Origin: Nesterenkonia populi
GTDB taxonomy: Bacteria > Actinomycetota > Actinomycetes > Actinomycetales > Micrococcaceae
Direction of reading: 5' to 3'
DNA length: 64,000 nucleotides
NCBI RefSeq assembly: GCF_007994735.1
Contig: NZ_VOIL01000001.1
Coordinates: 1,302,001 to 1,366,000, forward strand
The position numbers and the translations under genes were made by a program. A model generated the notes under the pieces. The model saw only the letters and a list, made by a program, of their open reading frames with translations, made no database searches and was not told the DNA's origin. Below, in pieces: positions 15,988-24,643 of this stretch. The number at the start of each line of letters is the position of its first letter. Position 1 is the stretch's first letter.

Positions 15988-16327
15988 GTTCGATTCCGTG
16001 ACAACCCGAGCGCTCACCAGCGCGCTCGACGGCTTGGCGGCCCGGCAGAGCGCCATCGCTGACAACCTCGCCAACGTCAACACCCCGAACTTCCACGCCC
16101 GCCGCGTCCAGTTCGAGGACGCGCTGGCTGACTCGGTGCGCCAGGGCGACGGCGCGGTCGAGGCCGCCGCCTCCCGCTCCTTGGAGCCCACCCGCCTGAA
16201 CGGCAACAACGTCAACACGGACACTGAGACGCTCTCCAACGCCGACACCGTGCTGCGCTACCAGTTCGCCGCCCAGTCGCTGACCGGTCACTTCAGCAAC
16301 GTCCGCACCGCCCTCAGGAGCGCCTGA
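15986..16327 (+). CDS. flgB: Flagellar basal-body rod protein FlgB
   Basis: A 113-residue proximal rod protein. The canonical N-terminal motif SALDGLAARQSAIADNLANVNTPNF and a C-terminal helix (VLRYQFAAQSLTGHFSNVRTALR) are both present. It is exported by the type III system. The ATG at 15986 begins the family's usual MFDSV; it sits very close behind GGGGGAG, and both lie in the closing stem of the leader fold. An upstream in-frame start at 15881 would translate through the structured leader and is rejected. First gene of a long, tightly coupled operon running to flgE. Confidence 0.95.
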   Translation: MFDSVTTRALTSALDGLAARQSAIADNLANVNTPNFHARRVQFEDALADSVRQGDGAVEAAASRSLEPTRLNGNNVNTDTETLSNADTVLRYQFAAQSLTGHFSNVRTALRSA

Positions 16328-16329
16328 CC

Positions 16330-16725
16330 ATGCCTATGGACGCCATCGGAATCGCGGGAACCTCTCTGAGCACCCACCGCAAGTGGCTGGACGCGGTCTC
16401 CGACAACCTCGCCAACGTCAACACGGTCACCTCCACCGATGACGACGCCTTCCAGGCCCGGTACGTGACTGCCGTCGCCAATGCTGACAACCAGGGCGTC
16501 TCCGCAGCCGGAAACGAATGGGGCGACCCGGAGGGCCGGGTGGTCCATGAGCCCGACCATCCCCTGGCCGATGAGGAGGGGTACGTGCGGTACCCGGACA
16601 TTACGCTCTCCGACCAGATGGGCAGCCTCATCATGGCCCAGCGCGGATACCAGATGAACACCGCGGTGGTGGACCGAGCCATCGACATCTACCAGGCCGC
16701 CATCCAGATCGGAGCCCAGCAGTGA
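16330..16725 (+). CDS. flgC: Flagellar basal-body rod protein FlgC
   Basis: A 131-residue rod protein with the FlgC start (GIAGTSLSTHRKWLDAVSDNLANVNT), the typical VRYPDITLSDQMGSLIMAQRGYQMN segment and a C-terminal rod helix (AIDIYQAAIQIG). It lies 2 bp after flgB and overlaps fliE by 4 bp (GTGA). It forms the proximal rod with FlgB and FliE. Confidence 0.96.
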   Translation: MPMDAIGIAGTSLSTHRKWLDAVSDNLANVNTVTSTDDDAFQARYVTAVANADNQGVSAAGNEWGDPEGRVVHEPDHPLADEEGYVRYPDITLSDQMGSLIMAQRGYQMNTAVVDRAIDIYQAAIQIGAQQ

Positions 16726-17057
16726 CCGAAGCGATCTTCTCGGCAGCGCCGACCACGGCCACCGGATACGTTCAGCAGCAGCCCCAGCTCGAATCCGCCG
16801 GGGCTCTGGCCGGGGCCAGCGCCGCCGAAGGCGCAGGCTCATCCTTCGCCTCCATGCTCGGCGGAGCGGTGGACGACATCTCAGGCATGGAGTCCAGCGC
16901 CCGGCAGCTGTCCGTGGACGGTGTGAGCGGCAACCTGGACGACCTCCACCAGGCCACCTTGGCCCAGCAGCGGGCCTCACTGGCCTTCGAGACCATCTCC
17001 GCCTTCCGCAACCGCGGGGTGGAGGCCTTCAACGAGATCATGCGGATGCAGGCGTAG
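16722..17057 (+). CDS. fliE: Flagellar hook-basal body complex protein FliE
   Basis: A 111-residue FliE starting at GTG 16722 (GTGA overlap with flgC). The C-terminal half (SVDGVSGNLDDLHQATLAQQ, RASLAFETISAFRNRGVEAF, ending NEIMRMQ) is the conserved part. It links the MS ring to the rod and is among the first exported substrates. Its N-terminal 45 residues are Ala/Gly-rich and variable. Confidence 0.95.
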   Translation: MTEAIFSAAPTTATGYVQQQPQLESAGALAGASAAEGAGSSFASMLGGAVDDISGMESSARQLSVDGVSGNLDDLHQATLAQQRASLAFETISAFRNRGVEAFNEIMRMQA

Positions 17058-17060
17058 ACC

Positions 17061-18737
17061 ATGGCAGAGACGACGACGGACCGCAGCGCAGGCGCCAGGA
17101 CCAGCCCGATGGACGCTGTGCGGCAGCACTTGGCCGGGTGGAGCGCGGCCCAGAAGACCTTGGCCATCATCGGTGCTGCTGTGCTCGCCCTCGGCGGGTA
17201 CGCGCTCTACCACTTCATGTCCCAGCCGAGCATGGCTCCTGTGTACACCGGCCTCGCCCCGGAGGACTCCTCCGAGATCGTTGAGCAGCTGCGCGCCGAC
17301 GGCGTCCCCTACGAGCTCGCCTCCGGCGGCTCCACGGTCCTCGTCCCGGAGGAGCAGGTGTACGAGGCCCGCATCCAGGCCGCCTCGGCCGGGCTTCCCG
17401 CCTCCACCCGCGGAGGGTACGGGCTGCTGGACGACATGGGCGTGACCTCCTCAGACTTCCAGCAGACAGCGACCTACAAGCGAGCCCTGGAAGGTGAGCT
17501 GGCCAGCACTGTCGAAGGCTTCAGCTCCGTGCAGACGGCAGCGGTGATTCTCTCCCTTCCCGAGGAGACCGTGTTCTCCGACGCTCAGCAGGACGCCACA
17601 GCATCCATCTTCATGGATCCGGCTCCCGGCACTGTGATCACCGACAACCAGGTGCAGTCGGTCATCCAGCTGGTCTCCGGCGCCGTGGACGGCCTGCAGC
17701 CGCAGAACGTGGCCGTGGTGGACGCCGACGGCGGCATGCTCGCCGCCGTGGGGGACAGCCCCTCCGGATCCGGCGCGGGGGCAGCGGCCGAATATGAGGA
17801 GCGCGTGGCCGAATCGGTGCAGGCCATGCTGGACACCGTCGTCGGCCGCGGGAACTCCACCGTCGCGGTGACCGCAGATGTGAACCCGGAGTCGGCCGAG
17901 CGCCTCGAGGAGACCTTCGAGGCTCCCGACGAGGTCCCTGCCCTGCGCGAGTCCTCCTCCTCGGAGAACTACACCGGAACCGGCGGGGGCGCGGCCGGCG
18001 TCCTCGGCCCGGACAACATCGCCGTCCCCGGAGGCGGTGACGGCGAAGGCACCTACACCGCGGAGACCGAGGAGCTCGAGAACGCCATCAACAAGGTCAC
18101 CGAGACCACCACGGTCCCGGCCGGCGCGCTGAACAGCCAGTCGATCTCCGTGGCCGTGGACGAGGGCGCCGCCGCCGGACTGGACATGCCGGTCCTCACC
18201 GCGATGGTCACCGACGCCGCGGGCCTCAGCGATGAGCGGGGGGACGCGCTGAACGTCTCCATCGTCCCGTTCTCCACCGCTGACGCCGAGGCGGCGGAGG
18301 AGGCTCTCGCCGAGGCCGAGGCGCAGGCTGCCGCGGAGGCCGAGCGGGAGCAGTTCCAGCAGATCCTCACCAGCGCGATCATCGCAGGGGTGCTTCTGCT
18401 TCTGCTGCTCGCCGCCCTGCTGATCCTCCGTCGGAGGAAGAAGCAGGAGGCCGAGGAGCTTGAGGACCTCGGAGAGTCCTATCCCTATGAGGCCCTCGGG
18501 GCTCCGCCGGCTGCCGCCGCAGAGCAGCCTGGAGCCATCCCGCCGCCGCCGGCAGGGGCAGCTGCCCTGCCGCCCTCGGACCACGGCCCCGCCGGAGACG
18601 ACGGCGGCGCGGCAGATCCCGGCGACGAGGAGTCCGTGCAGCGCCGTGCCGAGCTCAACGCCCTGGCTGCCCAGGATCCTGAACGGATGGCCGAGCACCT
18701 CCGGGCCCTGATGGACGAGGAGGCGGCCAAGGCATGA
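17061..18737 (+). CDS. fliF: Flagellar MS-ring protein FliF
   Basis: A 558-residue FliF. A first membrane segment (about 33-52, LAIIGAAVLALGGYALYHFM) precedes the YscJ-like ring-building motifs (SMAPVYTGLAPEDSSEIVEQ, YGLLDDMGVTSSDFQQ, YKRALEGELASTVEGF). A second membrane segment (about 432-452, ILTSAIIAGVLLLLLLAALL) is followed by a cytoplasmic tail ending RMAEHLRALMDEEAA, which binds FliG. Twenty-odd subunits form the membrane ring on which the rotor and export gate are built. It overlaps fliG by 4 bp. Confidence 0.97.
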   Translation: MAETTTDRSAGARTSPMDAVRQHLAGWSAAQKTLAIIGAAVLALGGYALYHFMSQPSMAPVYTGLAPEDSSEIVEQLRADGVPYELASGGSTVLVPEEQVYEARIQAASAGLPASTRGGYGLLDDMGVTSSDFQQTATYKRALEGELASTVEGFSSVQTAAVILSLPEETVFSDAQQDATASIFMDPAPGTVITDNQVQSVIQLVSGAVDGLQPQNVAVVDADGGMLAAVGDSPSGSGAGAAAEYEERVAESVQAMLDTVVGRGNSTVAVTADVNPESAERLEETFEAPDEVPALRESSSSENYTGTGGGAAGVLGPDNIAVPGGGDGEGTYTAETEELENAINKVTETTTVPAGALNSQSISVAVDEGAAAGLDMPVLTAMVTDAAGLSDERGDALNVSIVPFSTADAEAAEEALAEAEAQAAAEAEREQFQQILTSAIIAGVLLLLLLAALLILRRRKKQEAEELEDLGESYPYEALGAPPAAAAEQPGAIPPPPAGAAALPPSDHGPAGDDGGAADPGDEESVQRRAELNALAAQDPERMAEHLRALMDEEAAKA

Positions 18738-19756
18738 GTCAGGCTCCTGTCACGCTCACCGGCACCCAGAAGGTCGCCCTGGTGCTGATGCAGATGGACC
18801 GTCAGCAGGCCTCTGAGGTGCTGCGTCACTTCAGTGAGCTGGAGTCGGACGAGATCATCGCTGAGATCGTCCGTCTGCGCAGGGTGGACAGGCCCACCAT
18901 CGAGAAGGTCCTGGCCGAGGTCCACCGCGCGATCCGGTCAGGGGCCCCTGCGGCCCGCGGCGGCAAGGACTTCGCCGCCTCCCTGCTGCAGGACACCTTC
19001 GGCGCGGAGCAGGCCGACGTCGTCATGGGACGGCTCGCCTCATCCATGGCCGGCAAGTCCTTCGAGTTCCTCGAATCCGTGGACCCCCAGCAGGTTGCTG
19101 TGCTCCTCTATGAGGAGCTCCCGCAGACCGTCGCACTGGTGCTCGCTCACCTGAAGCCTGACGTGGCTTCCGTGGTCCTCTCCGGGGTGGACGCCTCCCG
19201 CCGCACTGATGTGGCGACCTGCCTCGCCACCATGGGGCCGCCGTCGCCGGACGCCGTCCGGGTGGTCTCCGAGGTGCTGAAGTCGCGCATGGGAGCGTCC
19301 GCGGCGCCCAGCGAGCCGGCCGCCGCCGTCGGGGGAGTGCAGCCGCTGGTCGACATCATCAACCGCTCCTCGGTCACCGTGGAGAAGGAGTTGCTCGAGC
19401 AGCTGGCCGACCGGGACGAGCAGCTGGCCGAGGAGGTCCGGGCCCGCATGCTGACCTTCGCCGACCTCGTGAGGTTCGACCGGCGCGACGTGCAGCAGAT
19501 CATGCGCGGCATCGACCCTCCTGTGCTCGCCCTGGCGCTCAAGGGCGCCCCGGAGCAGGTGGAGAAGGTCATCCGCGACAACGTCTCCGAGCGCACCAAG
19601 GGGATTCTCGACTCGGAGATGGAGACCCTCGGCGCGGTACGCATGTCCCAGGTGGAGGAGGCGCGCGCCGATGTCGTCCGCCAGATCCGCGAGCTGGAGA
19701 ACGCAGGCACCATCACTGTGCAGCGGCTCGAGGAGGAGGATGCCCTTGTCCGCTGA
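18734..19756 (+). CDS. fliG: Flagellar motor switch protein FliG
   Basis: A 340-residue rotor protein: N-terminal FliF-binding domain (GTQKVALVLMQMDRQQASEVL), ARM-like middle (EELPQTVALVLAHLKPDVASVVL) and C-terminal torque domain (MLTFADLVRFDRRDVQQIMR, then LALALKGAPEQVEKVI and MSERTKG-like VSERTKGIL). The charged residues that face MotA lie in the C-terminal domain. It overlaps fliF (ATGA) and fliH by 17 bp, so translation is coupled. Confidence 0.97.
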   Translation: MSQAPVTLTGTQKVALVLMQMDRQQASEVLRHFSELESDEIIAEIVRLRRVDRPTIEKVLAEVHRAIRSGAPAARGGKDFAASLLQDTFGAEQADVVMGRLASSMAGKSFEFLESVDPQQVAVLLYEELPQTVALVLAHLKPDVASVVLSGVDASRRTDVATCLATMGPPSPDAVRVVSEVLKSRMGASAAPSEPAAAVGGVQPLVDIINRSSVTVEKELLEQLADRDEQLAEEVRARMLTFADLVRFDRRDVQQIMRGIDPPVLALALKGAPEQVEKVIRDNVSERTKGILDSEMETLGAVRMSQVEEARADVVRQIRELENAGTITVQRLEEEDALVR

Positions 19757-20396
19757 GCAGGCCGCCCTGACCCCGCTGAGCTTTGCCACCCTCGGCGGTG
19801 CCGTCGTGGACACCCAAGACATCGAGGCGGAGCGTGCCCGCGCTCGCACCCAGGGCTACTCGGCCGGATACGCCGCCGGTGCGAGGGTGGCCGCGGAGCA
19901 GGCCCGTGCCCAGCAGGCCGAGCACGCCCGCAGGCTGCAGGCCCAGCGGGAGCAGGCCCAGGCAGAGCACGATGCCGAGCTCGCCGCACTGACCAACGCC
20001 GCCGACGCGCTCGCCTCCCGCACCCTCGAGGCGGTGCAGGCGGTGGACCGCTCCCTGACAGCGGCAGCCCTGGAGCTCGCCGAGGCGATCCTCGGCGCCG
20101 AGCTGAAGGACGGCCGCCACTGCGCGGAGTCCGCCCTGCGCCGCGTGCTGGAGAACACCGAGCCGGAGGACGTCCGGGCGGTGCGGATGAACCCCCGTGA
20201 GGCGCGGCTCATCGCCGAGCAGGCCCAGCAGGCAGGAGTCCGGGCCGCCGCTGACCCCGCGCTGGCACCCGGGGATGCTGTCGCCGACCTCGCCGAAGGG
20301 TTCCTCGACGCCAGGATCAGCACCGCCCTGCAGCGGTGCCGGGAGGCACTCGCCTCTCCGGGCGGGTCCTCCGCCCAGCCGGAGGCTGCCGCATGA
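19740..20396 (+). CDS. fliH: Flagellar export ATPase regulator FliH
   Basis: A 218-residue FliH-like protein. It has an N-terminal segment, a Gly-rich entry (GYSAGYAAGARVAAEQ), a long Ala/Gln/Glu coiled coil, and a C-terminal domain (LELAEAILGAELKDGRHCAE, MNPREARLIAEQA) of FliH/V-ATPase E-subunit type. It is the stator and regulator of the FliI ATPase. ATG 19740 is used because GGAGGAGG immediately precedes it and it keeps the overlap with fliG to 17 bp; ATG 19671 is an in-frame alternative. It overlaps fliI by 4 bp. Confidence 0.88.
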   Translation: MPLSAEQAALTPLSFATLGGAVVDTQDIEAERARARTQGYSAGYAAGARVAAEQARAQQAEHARRLQAQREQAQAEHDAELAALTNAADALASRTLEAVQAVDRSLTAAALELAEAILGAELKDGRHCAESALRRVLENTEPEDVRAVRMNPREARLIAEQAQQAGVRAAADPALAPGDAVADLAEGFLDARISTALQRCREALASPGGSSAQPEAAA

Positions 20397-21805
20397 TCGC
20401 TGCACCCGCCGCCCCATACACTCCCGCGAGGCTCGACGCTCTGGTCCAGGCCGCCCGGCCGGCCCCGGCCGGAGAGGTCACCCGGATCCTCGGCCTGGGC
20501 GTGGAGGTCGGCGGGCTGAGGCCCAGCCGCAGCAGGCGGGCCGCCGCCTCGGGGGCCGCGGCCCGGCTGAGCATGGGAGTCTCCGTGCCGGTGGGAACCG
20601 TGGTCGAGATCGGGGTCGGGCGAACACCTGCCGAGGTGGTCGCCGCAGAGGGGGAGAGGCTGCGCTGCATGCCCCTGGCCCCCTTGGGCGGTGTCGCCGT
20701 CGGCGACGAGGTCCACGTCTCTGAGAAGCCGTCCCTCATCCCCGCCGGGCCCGGTCTGATCGGCCGGGTGATCGACGGTCTCGGGCGCCCGCTCGACGCT
20801 GAGGGGCTGGGCGTCTCCACCCGTCCCCTCGGGGAGCACGAGCTGGTGGGGCTGGACCAGGCCCCGCCGAACCCGATGCGGCGGCGCCGCATCGCCGAGC
20901 AGCTGCAGCTGGGCATCCGCAGCCTGGACACGATGACCTCAGTGGGCCGCGGCCAGCGCATGGGCCTCTTCGCCGGCTCCGGGGTGGGCAAATCCTCCCT
21001 GCTCTCCATGGCGGCCCGCGGCACGGAGGCGCAGATCAACGTGATCGCCCTGATCGGCGAGCGCGGCCGTGAGGTGCGCGAGTTCCTCGAGGATGATCTC
21101 GGCGCCGAGGGGCTGGCCCGGTCCATCGTGGTGGTGGCCACCTCGGACGAGCCTTCGCAGATGCGGCTGCGTGCGGCGTTCGCCGCGACCCGGATCGCTG
21201 AGTGGTTCCGCGCGGCGGGCCAGGATGTGCTGCTGATGATGGACTCGCTCTCCCGGGCGGCGATGGCCCAGCGGGAGATCGGCCTCTCGGTGGGGGAGTC
21301 TCCGGCGACCCGCGGGTACCCGCCGAGCACCTTCTCCCTGCTGGCCCGACTGCTGGAACGGGCGGGAACCGACGAGGCCGGCTCCATCACCGGCATCTAC
21401 ACGGTGCTGGTGGACGGCGATGACCACAACGAGCCGGTGGCCGACGCCGCCCGCTCCTTCCTCGACGGGCACGTGGTCCTGGACCGCAGGCTTGCCGTGG
21501 CCGGGCACTATCCGCCGGTGGACGTGCTCGGCTCCGTCTCCCGGTTGGCCTCCCGGGTGATCAGCTCGGAGCAGAAGGCCGCCGCGGCGAGTCTGCGCAA
21601 GGTGCTCTCGGCGCGCCGCGGGGCGCAGGACCTGCTGGATGTGGGCGCCTACCAGCGCGGCGCCCAGCCTCTGGTGGACACTGCGGTGGACCATGCCGAG
21701 GCCATCGACGGCTTCCTGCAGCAGGAGCTGGAGGAGAGGGCCTCGGCCGCTGATTCCTGGGTGCGGCTGTCCCGGCTGGTGGGCCGATGGGGGGCTGAGG
21801 GCTGA
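20393..21805 (+). CDS. fliI: Flagellum-specific ATP synthase FliI
   Basis: A 470-residue export ATPase of the F1-beta/FliI family. P-loop GSGVGKSSL lies at about residue 195-203, the Walker B strand is DVLLMMDSLSR, and the ESPATRGYPPSTFSLLARLLERAG segment is typical of FliI. The C-terminal domain (DLLDVGAYQRGAQPLVD, HAEAIDGFLQQ) is present. It powers release and delivery of substrates to the type III gate. ATG 20393 forms an ATGA overlap with the fliH stop; the in-frame start at 20336 is rejected. fliJ follows with a TGATG junction. Confidence 0.97.
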   Translation: MIAAPAAPYTPARLDALVQAARPAPAGEVTRILGLGVEVGGLRPSRSRRAAASGAAARLSMGVSVPVGTVVEIGVGRTPAEVVAAEGERLRCMPLAPLGGVAVGDEVHVSEKPSLIPAGPGLIGRVIDGLGRPLDAEGLGVSTRPLGEHELVGLDQAPPNPMRRRRIAEQLQLGIRSLDTMTSVGRGQRMGLFAGSGVGKSSLLSMAARGTEAQINVIALIGERGREVREFLEDDLGAEGLARSIVVVATSDEPSQMRLRAAFAATRIAEWFRAAGQDVLLMMDSLSRAAMAQREIGLSVGESPATRGYPPSTFSLLARLLERAGTDEAGSITGIYTVLVDGDDHNEPVADAARSFLDGHVVLDRRLAVAGHYPPVDVLGSVSRLASRVISSEQKAAAASLRKVLSARRGAQDLLDVGAYQRGAQPLVDTAVDHAEAIDGFLQQELEERASAADSWVRLSRLVGRWGAEG

Positions 21806-22236
21806 TGGCACGCATGTTTCCGCTCTCCGGACTTCTGCGGGTCCGCAGCCTGCGCGAGGCCGACGCCGCGGGGCGGCTCTTCGAGGCCAATGAGAAGGTC
21901 CGGCGCACCAACCAGCGGCTGGAGAAGTTCCGCCAGCAGTCCGCGCAGCACGAGCTGCCCTCCGGGCCGCCGGAGTCGATGCTGGCAGTCGCCGCCTCCC
22001 GGGCCTCTGCCCGCAGCATGCTCGACGAGCTCTACGCCTACGCCGAGCAGGTCCGTGATGAGCAGCACGAGGCGGAGTCCGAGTATGCCCAGGCGAGACG
22101 GGGGCTGAAGGTCGTGGAGAAGCTGCAGGCCAGGCATGACCAGCAGGCTGCCTATGAGCAGCTCGCCGCCGAGCAGGCCGTGCTTGACGAGGCCGCCCAG
22201 AGGCTGGCGCGCACCGACGAGGAAGGAACACGATGA
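21805..22236 (+). CDS. fliJ: Flagellar export protein FliJ
   Basis: A 143-residue, wholly helical protein with the FliJ start (FPLSGLLRVRSLREADAAGR) and an extended antiparallel coiled coil rich in Glu, Gln, Ala and Arg. FliJ is the central stalk of the FliH-FliI-FliJ complex and a chaperone escort. It shares one base with fliI (TGATG) and overlaps the next gene by 4 bp. Confidence 0.88.
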   Translation: MARMFPLSGLLRVRSLREADAAGRLFEANEKVRRTNQRLEKFRQQSAQHELPSGPPESMLAVAASRASARSMLDELYAYAEQVRDEQHEAESEYAQARRGLKVVEKLQARHDQQAAYEQLAAEQAVLDEAAQRLARTDEEGTR

Positions 22237-23036
22237 CCTTCACCTCAGCGATGGGCCGCATCGGCCAGATCGAGAGCACCATCGGCGGGTTCCACCCCCA
22301 GCCGCAGGCCGGCTCCGCCCAGCCGGCCCAGGGCTCGTCCTCGTCCAGCGGCGGCAGCGGCCTGGCGGAGGGTTTCGCCCGTGCCTCCGGCAGCGGCCCC
22401 CAGCCCACCGCCGGAGCCGCCGGCTCGGGAACGGACTTCGAGGCGCTGATGCGTGTGCTCAGCTTCGCCGAGGACCTCGCCTCCGAGCAGCGCAGCCCCG
22501 GGTCCGCGGGCTCGTCCCCCTCGGCGAGCGGCGCAGCTGCGGCATCGTCGTCCTCCGGAGTGACCGCGGCGGCAGGCAGCAGATCCTCCGGAGGGGTCAC
22601 CGGCAATGACGTGCTCGCCGCCGCTCAGCAGCACCACGGGGTCCCGTACCGGTGGGGCGGCACGAGTCCGAGCAGCGGGCTGGACTGCTCCGGGCTGGTG
22701 CAGATCGTGATGGGCGAGCTGGGCATCAGCGTGCCCCGGGTCGCCGCCGACCAGGCGCGGCAGGGCCGCGAGGTCGCCTCCCTCTCAGAGGCCGAGCCGG
22801 GTGACCTGATCGTGACCCGCAACGGCGGGCACATCGGCGTCTACGCTGGCGACGGCGAATGGACGCACTCGCCCCGCCCCGGCCGCAGCGTGGTCACCGA
22901 GCCGATCAGCGGAAACATCATGACCATCCGCCGCCTGGCGGACTCCCCCTCCGAAGCCGCGGCCTCAGCGGCCGCGCAGGCCGCCTCGGCTGACCGCAGC
23001 AGCTTCGAATCCCAGATGTCAGGAGCCGGCGCATGA
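22233..23036 (+). CDS. NlpC/P60 peptidase within the flagellar operon
   Basis: A 267-residue protein in the fliJ-fliK slot, overlapping both by 4 bp. The C-terminal half (about 128-232) is an NlpC/P60 cysteine peptidase: AAQQHHGVPYRWGGTSPSSG, catalytic Cys at about 152 in GLDCSGLVQ, EAEPGDLIV, and His at about 200 in GGHIGVYAG. The N-terminal 125 residues are low-complexity Ser/Gly/Ala with a short helix. There is no signal peptide or membrane segment. The expected role is cutting peptidoglycan cross-links so the rod can pass the wall, the job FlgJ or FlgJ-like enzymes do elsewhere. Lack of a signal suggests export through the flagellar apparatus itself. Enzyme family is firm; role and route are inferred. 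Confidence 0.88.
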   Translation: MTFTSAMGRIGQIESTIGGFHPQPQAGSAQPAQGSSSSSGGSGLAEGFARASGSGPQPTAGAAGSGTDFEALMRVLSFAEDLASEQRSPGSAGSSPSASGAAAASSSSGVTAAAGSRSSGGVTGNDVLAAAQQHHGVPYRWGGTSPSSGLDCSGLVQIVMGELGISVPRVAADQARQGREVASLSEAEPGDLIVTRNGGHIGVYAGDGEWTHSPRPGRSVVTEPISGNIMTIRRLADSPSEAAASAAAQAASADRSSFESQMSGAGA

Positions 23037-24628
23037 GCACACTGCTGAACCTTCTCGCGGCGGCCCCCGCGGACCCGGGCGCTGCCGTCAAGGCCGCCGC
23101 CCGCACTCGTGGGGACGCTGAGGCGTTCTCCCGGCTGCTCGGCGCCGTCTCTGGAGATGACAGCGCTGAGGACCGCGAGGGCGAAGGCAGCCCGAAGCAG
23201 GCGCTCGCCGCTCTGCTGAAGGACGCCGCGGCCGCCGAGGACGAGCACCACGGGGCCGGCGCGGAGACCGAGGGGCTGCGCCGTGCGTTCCTCGCAGCCC
23301 TGCATGCCGGACCTCGCAGCGGCTTCGCTGTGCTGGAGACCGAGGAGACGTCCACGGTCCTCGTCGCAGAGCCTGAGGCCCTCGAAGCACTCGCCGAAGA
23401 GATTCCCGAGGCGCCGGCTGATGAGGACGAAGAGACGCCCGAGGCCGAGAGCGAGGACGCTCTGCAGGCCGATCCTGACGCTGACCCGCTGGTGTCAGAC
23501 ACCCAGGAGGGAGAACAGTCGCCGGCTCTGCCGACGAGCAGCGGCTCGCAGGAGCAGCAGGCCGACGACGCCGCTGAAGCAGGTTCCGGCGTCCCGGAGG
23601 CTGAGGGGGCTGACGAGGTCCCGGGGGCTGAAGCAGCTGATGACGCTGAGCAGGCAGACGGGGCCGAGGAGACAGCCGCCCTCGAGACGAGCCCGGCGCG
23701 CACTGACAGGCCCCCGCACGCCGCGGCGGCCGATGATGAGCCCTCCCCTGAGGGCATGCCTTCCGCGGAGGAGCCCGCCGTCGCCGAGGATGGTCAGACC
23801 GCAGAGGATCCGTCGGTGCAGACCGCAGAAGCCCCGGCGGCCAAGAATGGCCAGCCTGAGGAGGGGGACCTCCGTCCGGCAGACCGGCGCCCTGAGTCGC
23901 CCCGGCCGGGCGATGCTCAGAGCTCCTCCGCTCCGCCGTCCTCAGCTCAGCCCGGCAGCCAGCAGACCGGTGCCGCATCGTCTGCGCCGACCCAGCAGGT
24001 CAGCGGCGCGGACGCCGCTCCGGCGCTCGCCCCGCAGGCGCAGGGCACCCCCGCCGCGCACGCAGCCGGCTCGGCAGGCGCCTCCTCGCAGCCGGTGCCC
24101 CAGCCGCTGAACGCCCAGCTCAGCACACCGGTCTCCCAGGCAGCCTCCCAGCTGGTCAGCACCGGGGCGGGCGAGCGGACCATGACCATCCGCGTCGCGC
24201 CGGAGAGCCTCGGGCCGGTCACCGTCCGTGCGCATATGACGAGCGAGGGGCTCCGGATTGAGCTCTTCGCCCCGCACGAGCAGGGCCGTGAGGCGCTGCG
24301 CGGCATCGTCGCGGACCTGCGCCGCGATCTCGCAGGCATGGGCGTCAGCACCGGGGCCTCCCAGGTGAGCATCTCCGACCAGGAGGCCCCCGCGCCGTCG
24401 GGCTCCTCCCAGCAGGGCCAGCAGCAGCGCAGCGCGGATCAGCAGCTGATGGACGCCCAGGCCCAGGACCGCGAACAGCTGAGCCGCCGTCCGGGCGATG
24501 ACGCCCCCGCCGCGCCGGAGGAGGCGCTCGCCGAGCCTGAGCCTGAGGCGGCTCCCCTGCCGCTCGAACCAGACCCCTCGGGCCCGCGGGCCCAGCACAT
24601 CCCCGGCAGCCTGGACCTGATGGTCTGA
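23033..24628 (+). CDS. fliK: Flagellar hook-length control protein FliK
   Basis: A 531-residue protein with the usual FliK layout: a long, disordered, acidic Ala/Glu/Pro ruler region (about 1-370) and a compact C-terminal Flg_hook domain (TMTIRVAPESLGPVTVRAHM, LRIELFAPHEQGREALRGIV, LRRDLAGMGV; about 380-450). It measures hook length and switches FlhB to filament substrates. Start ATG 23033 overlaps the NlpC/P60 stop. The ruler region is longer than in many species, which may mean a longer hook. Confidence 0.9.
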   Translation: MSTLLNLLAAAPADPGAAVKAAARTRGDAEAFSRLLGAVSGDDSAEDREGEGSPKQALAALLKDAAAAEDEHHGAGAETEGLRRAFLAALHAGPRSGFAVLETEETSTVLVAEPEALEALAEEIPEAPADEDEETPEAESEDALQADPDADPLVSDTQEGEQSPALPTSSGSQEQQADDAAEAGSGVPEAEGADEVPGAEAADDAEQADGAEETAALETSPARTDRPPHAAAADDEPSPEGMPSAEEPAVAEDGQTAEDPSVQTAEAPAAKNGQPEEGDLRPADRRPESPRPGDAQSSSAPPSSAQPGSQQTGAASSAPTQQVSGADAAPALAPQAQGTPAAHAAGSAGASSQPVPQPLNAQLSTPVSQAASQLVSTGAGERTMTIRVAPESLGPVTVRAHMTSEGLRIELFAPHEQGREALRGIVADLRRDLAGMGVSTGASQVSISDQEAPAPSGSSQQGQQQRSADQQLMDAQAQDREQLSRRPGDDAPAAPEEALAEPEPEAAPLPLEPDPSGPRAQHIPGSLDLMV

Positions 24629-24643
24629 GAGAAGGAGAGAAAC

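Noticed and set aside
20939..22606. Minus-strand open frame of 555 codons over fliI, fliJ and the NlpC/P60 gene
   Set aside because: Antisense shadow with proline/arginine-rich translation and no domain.
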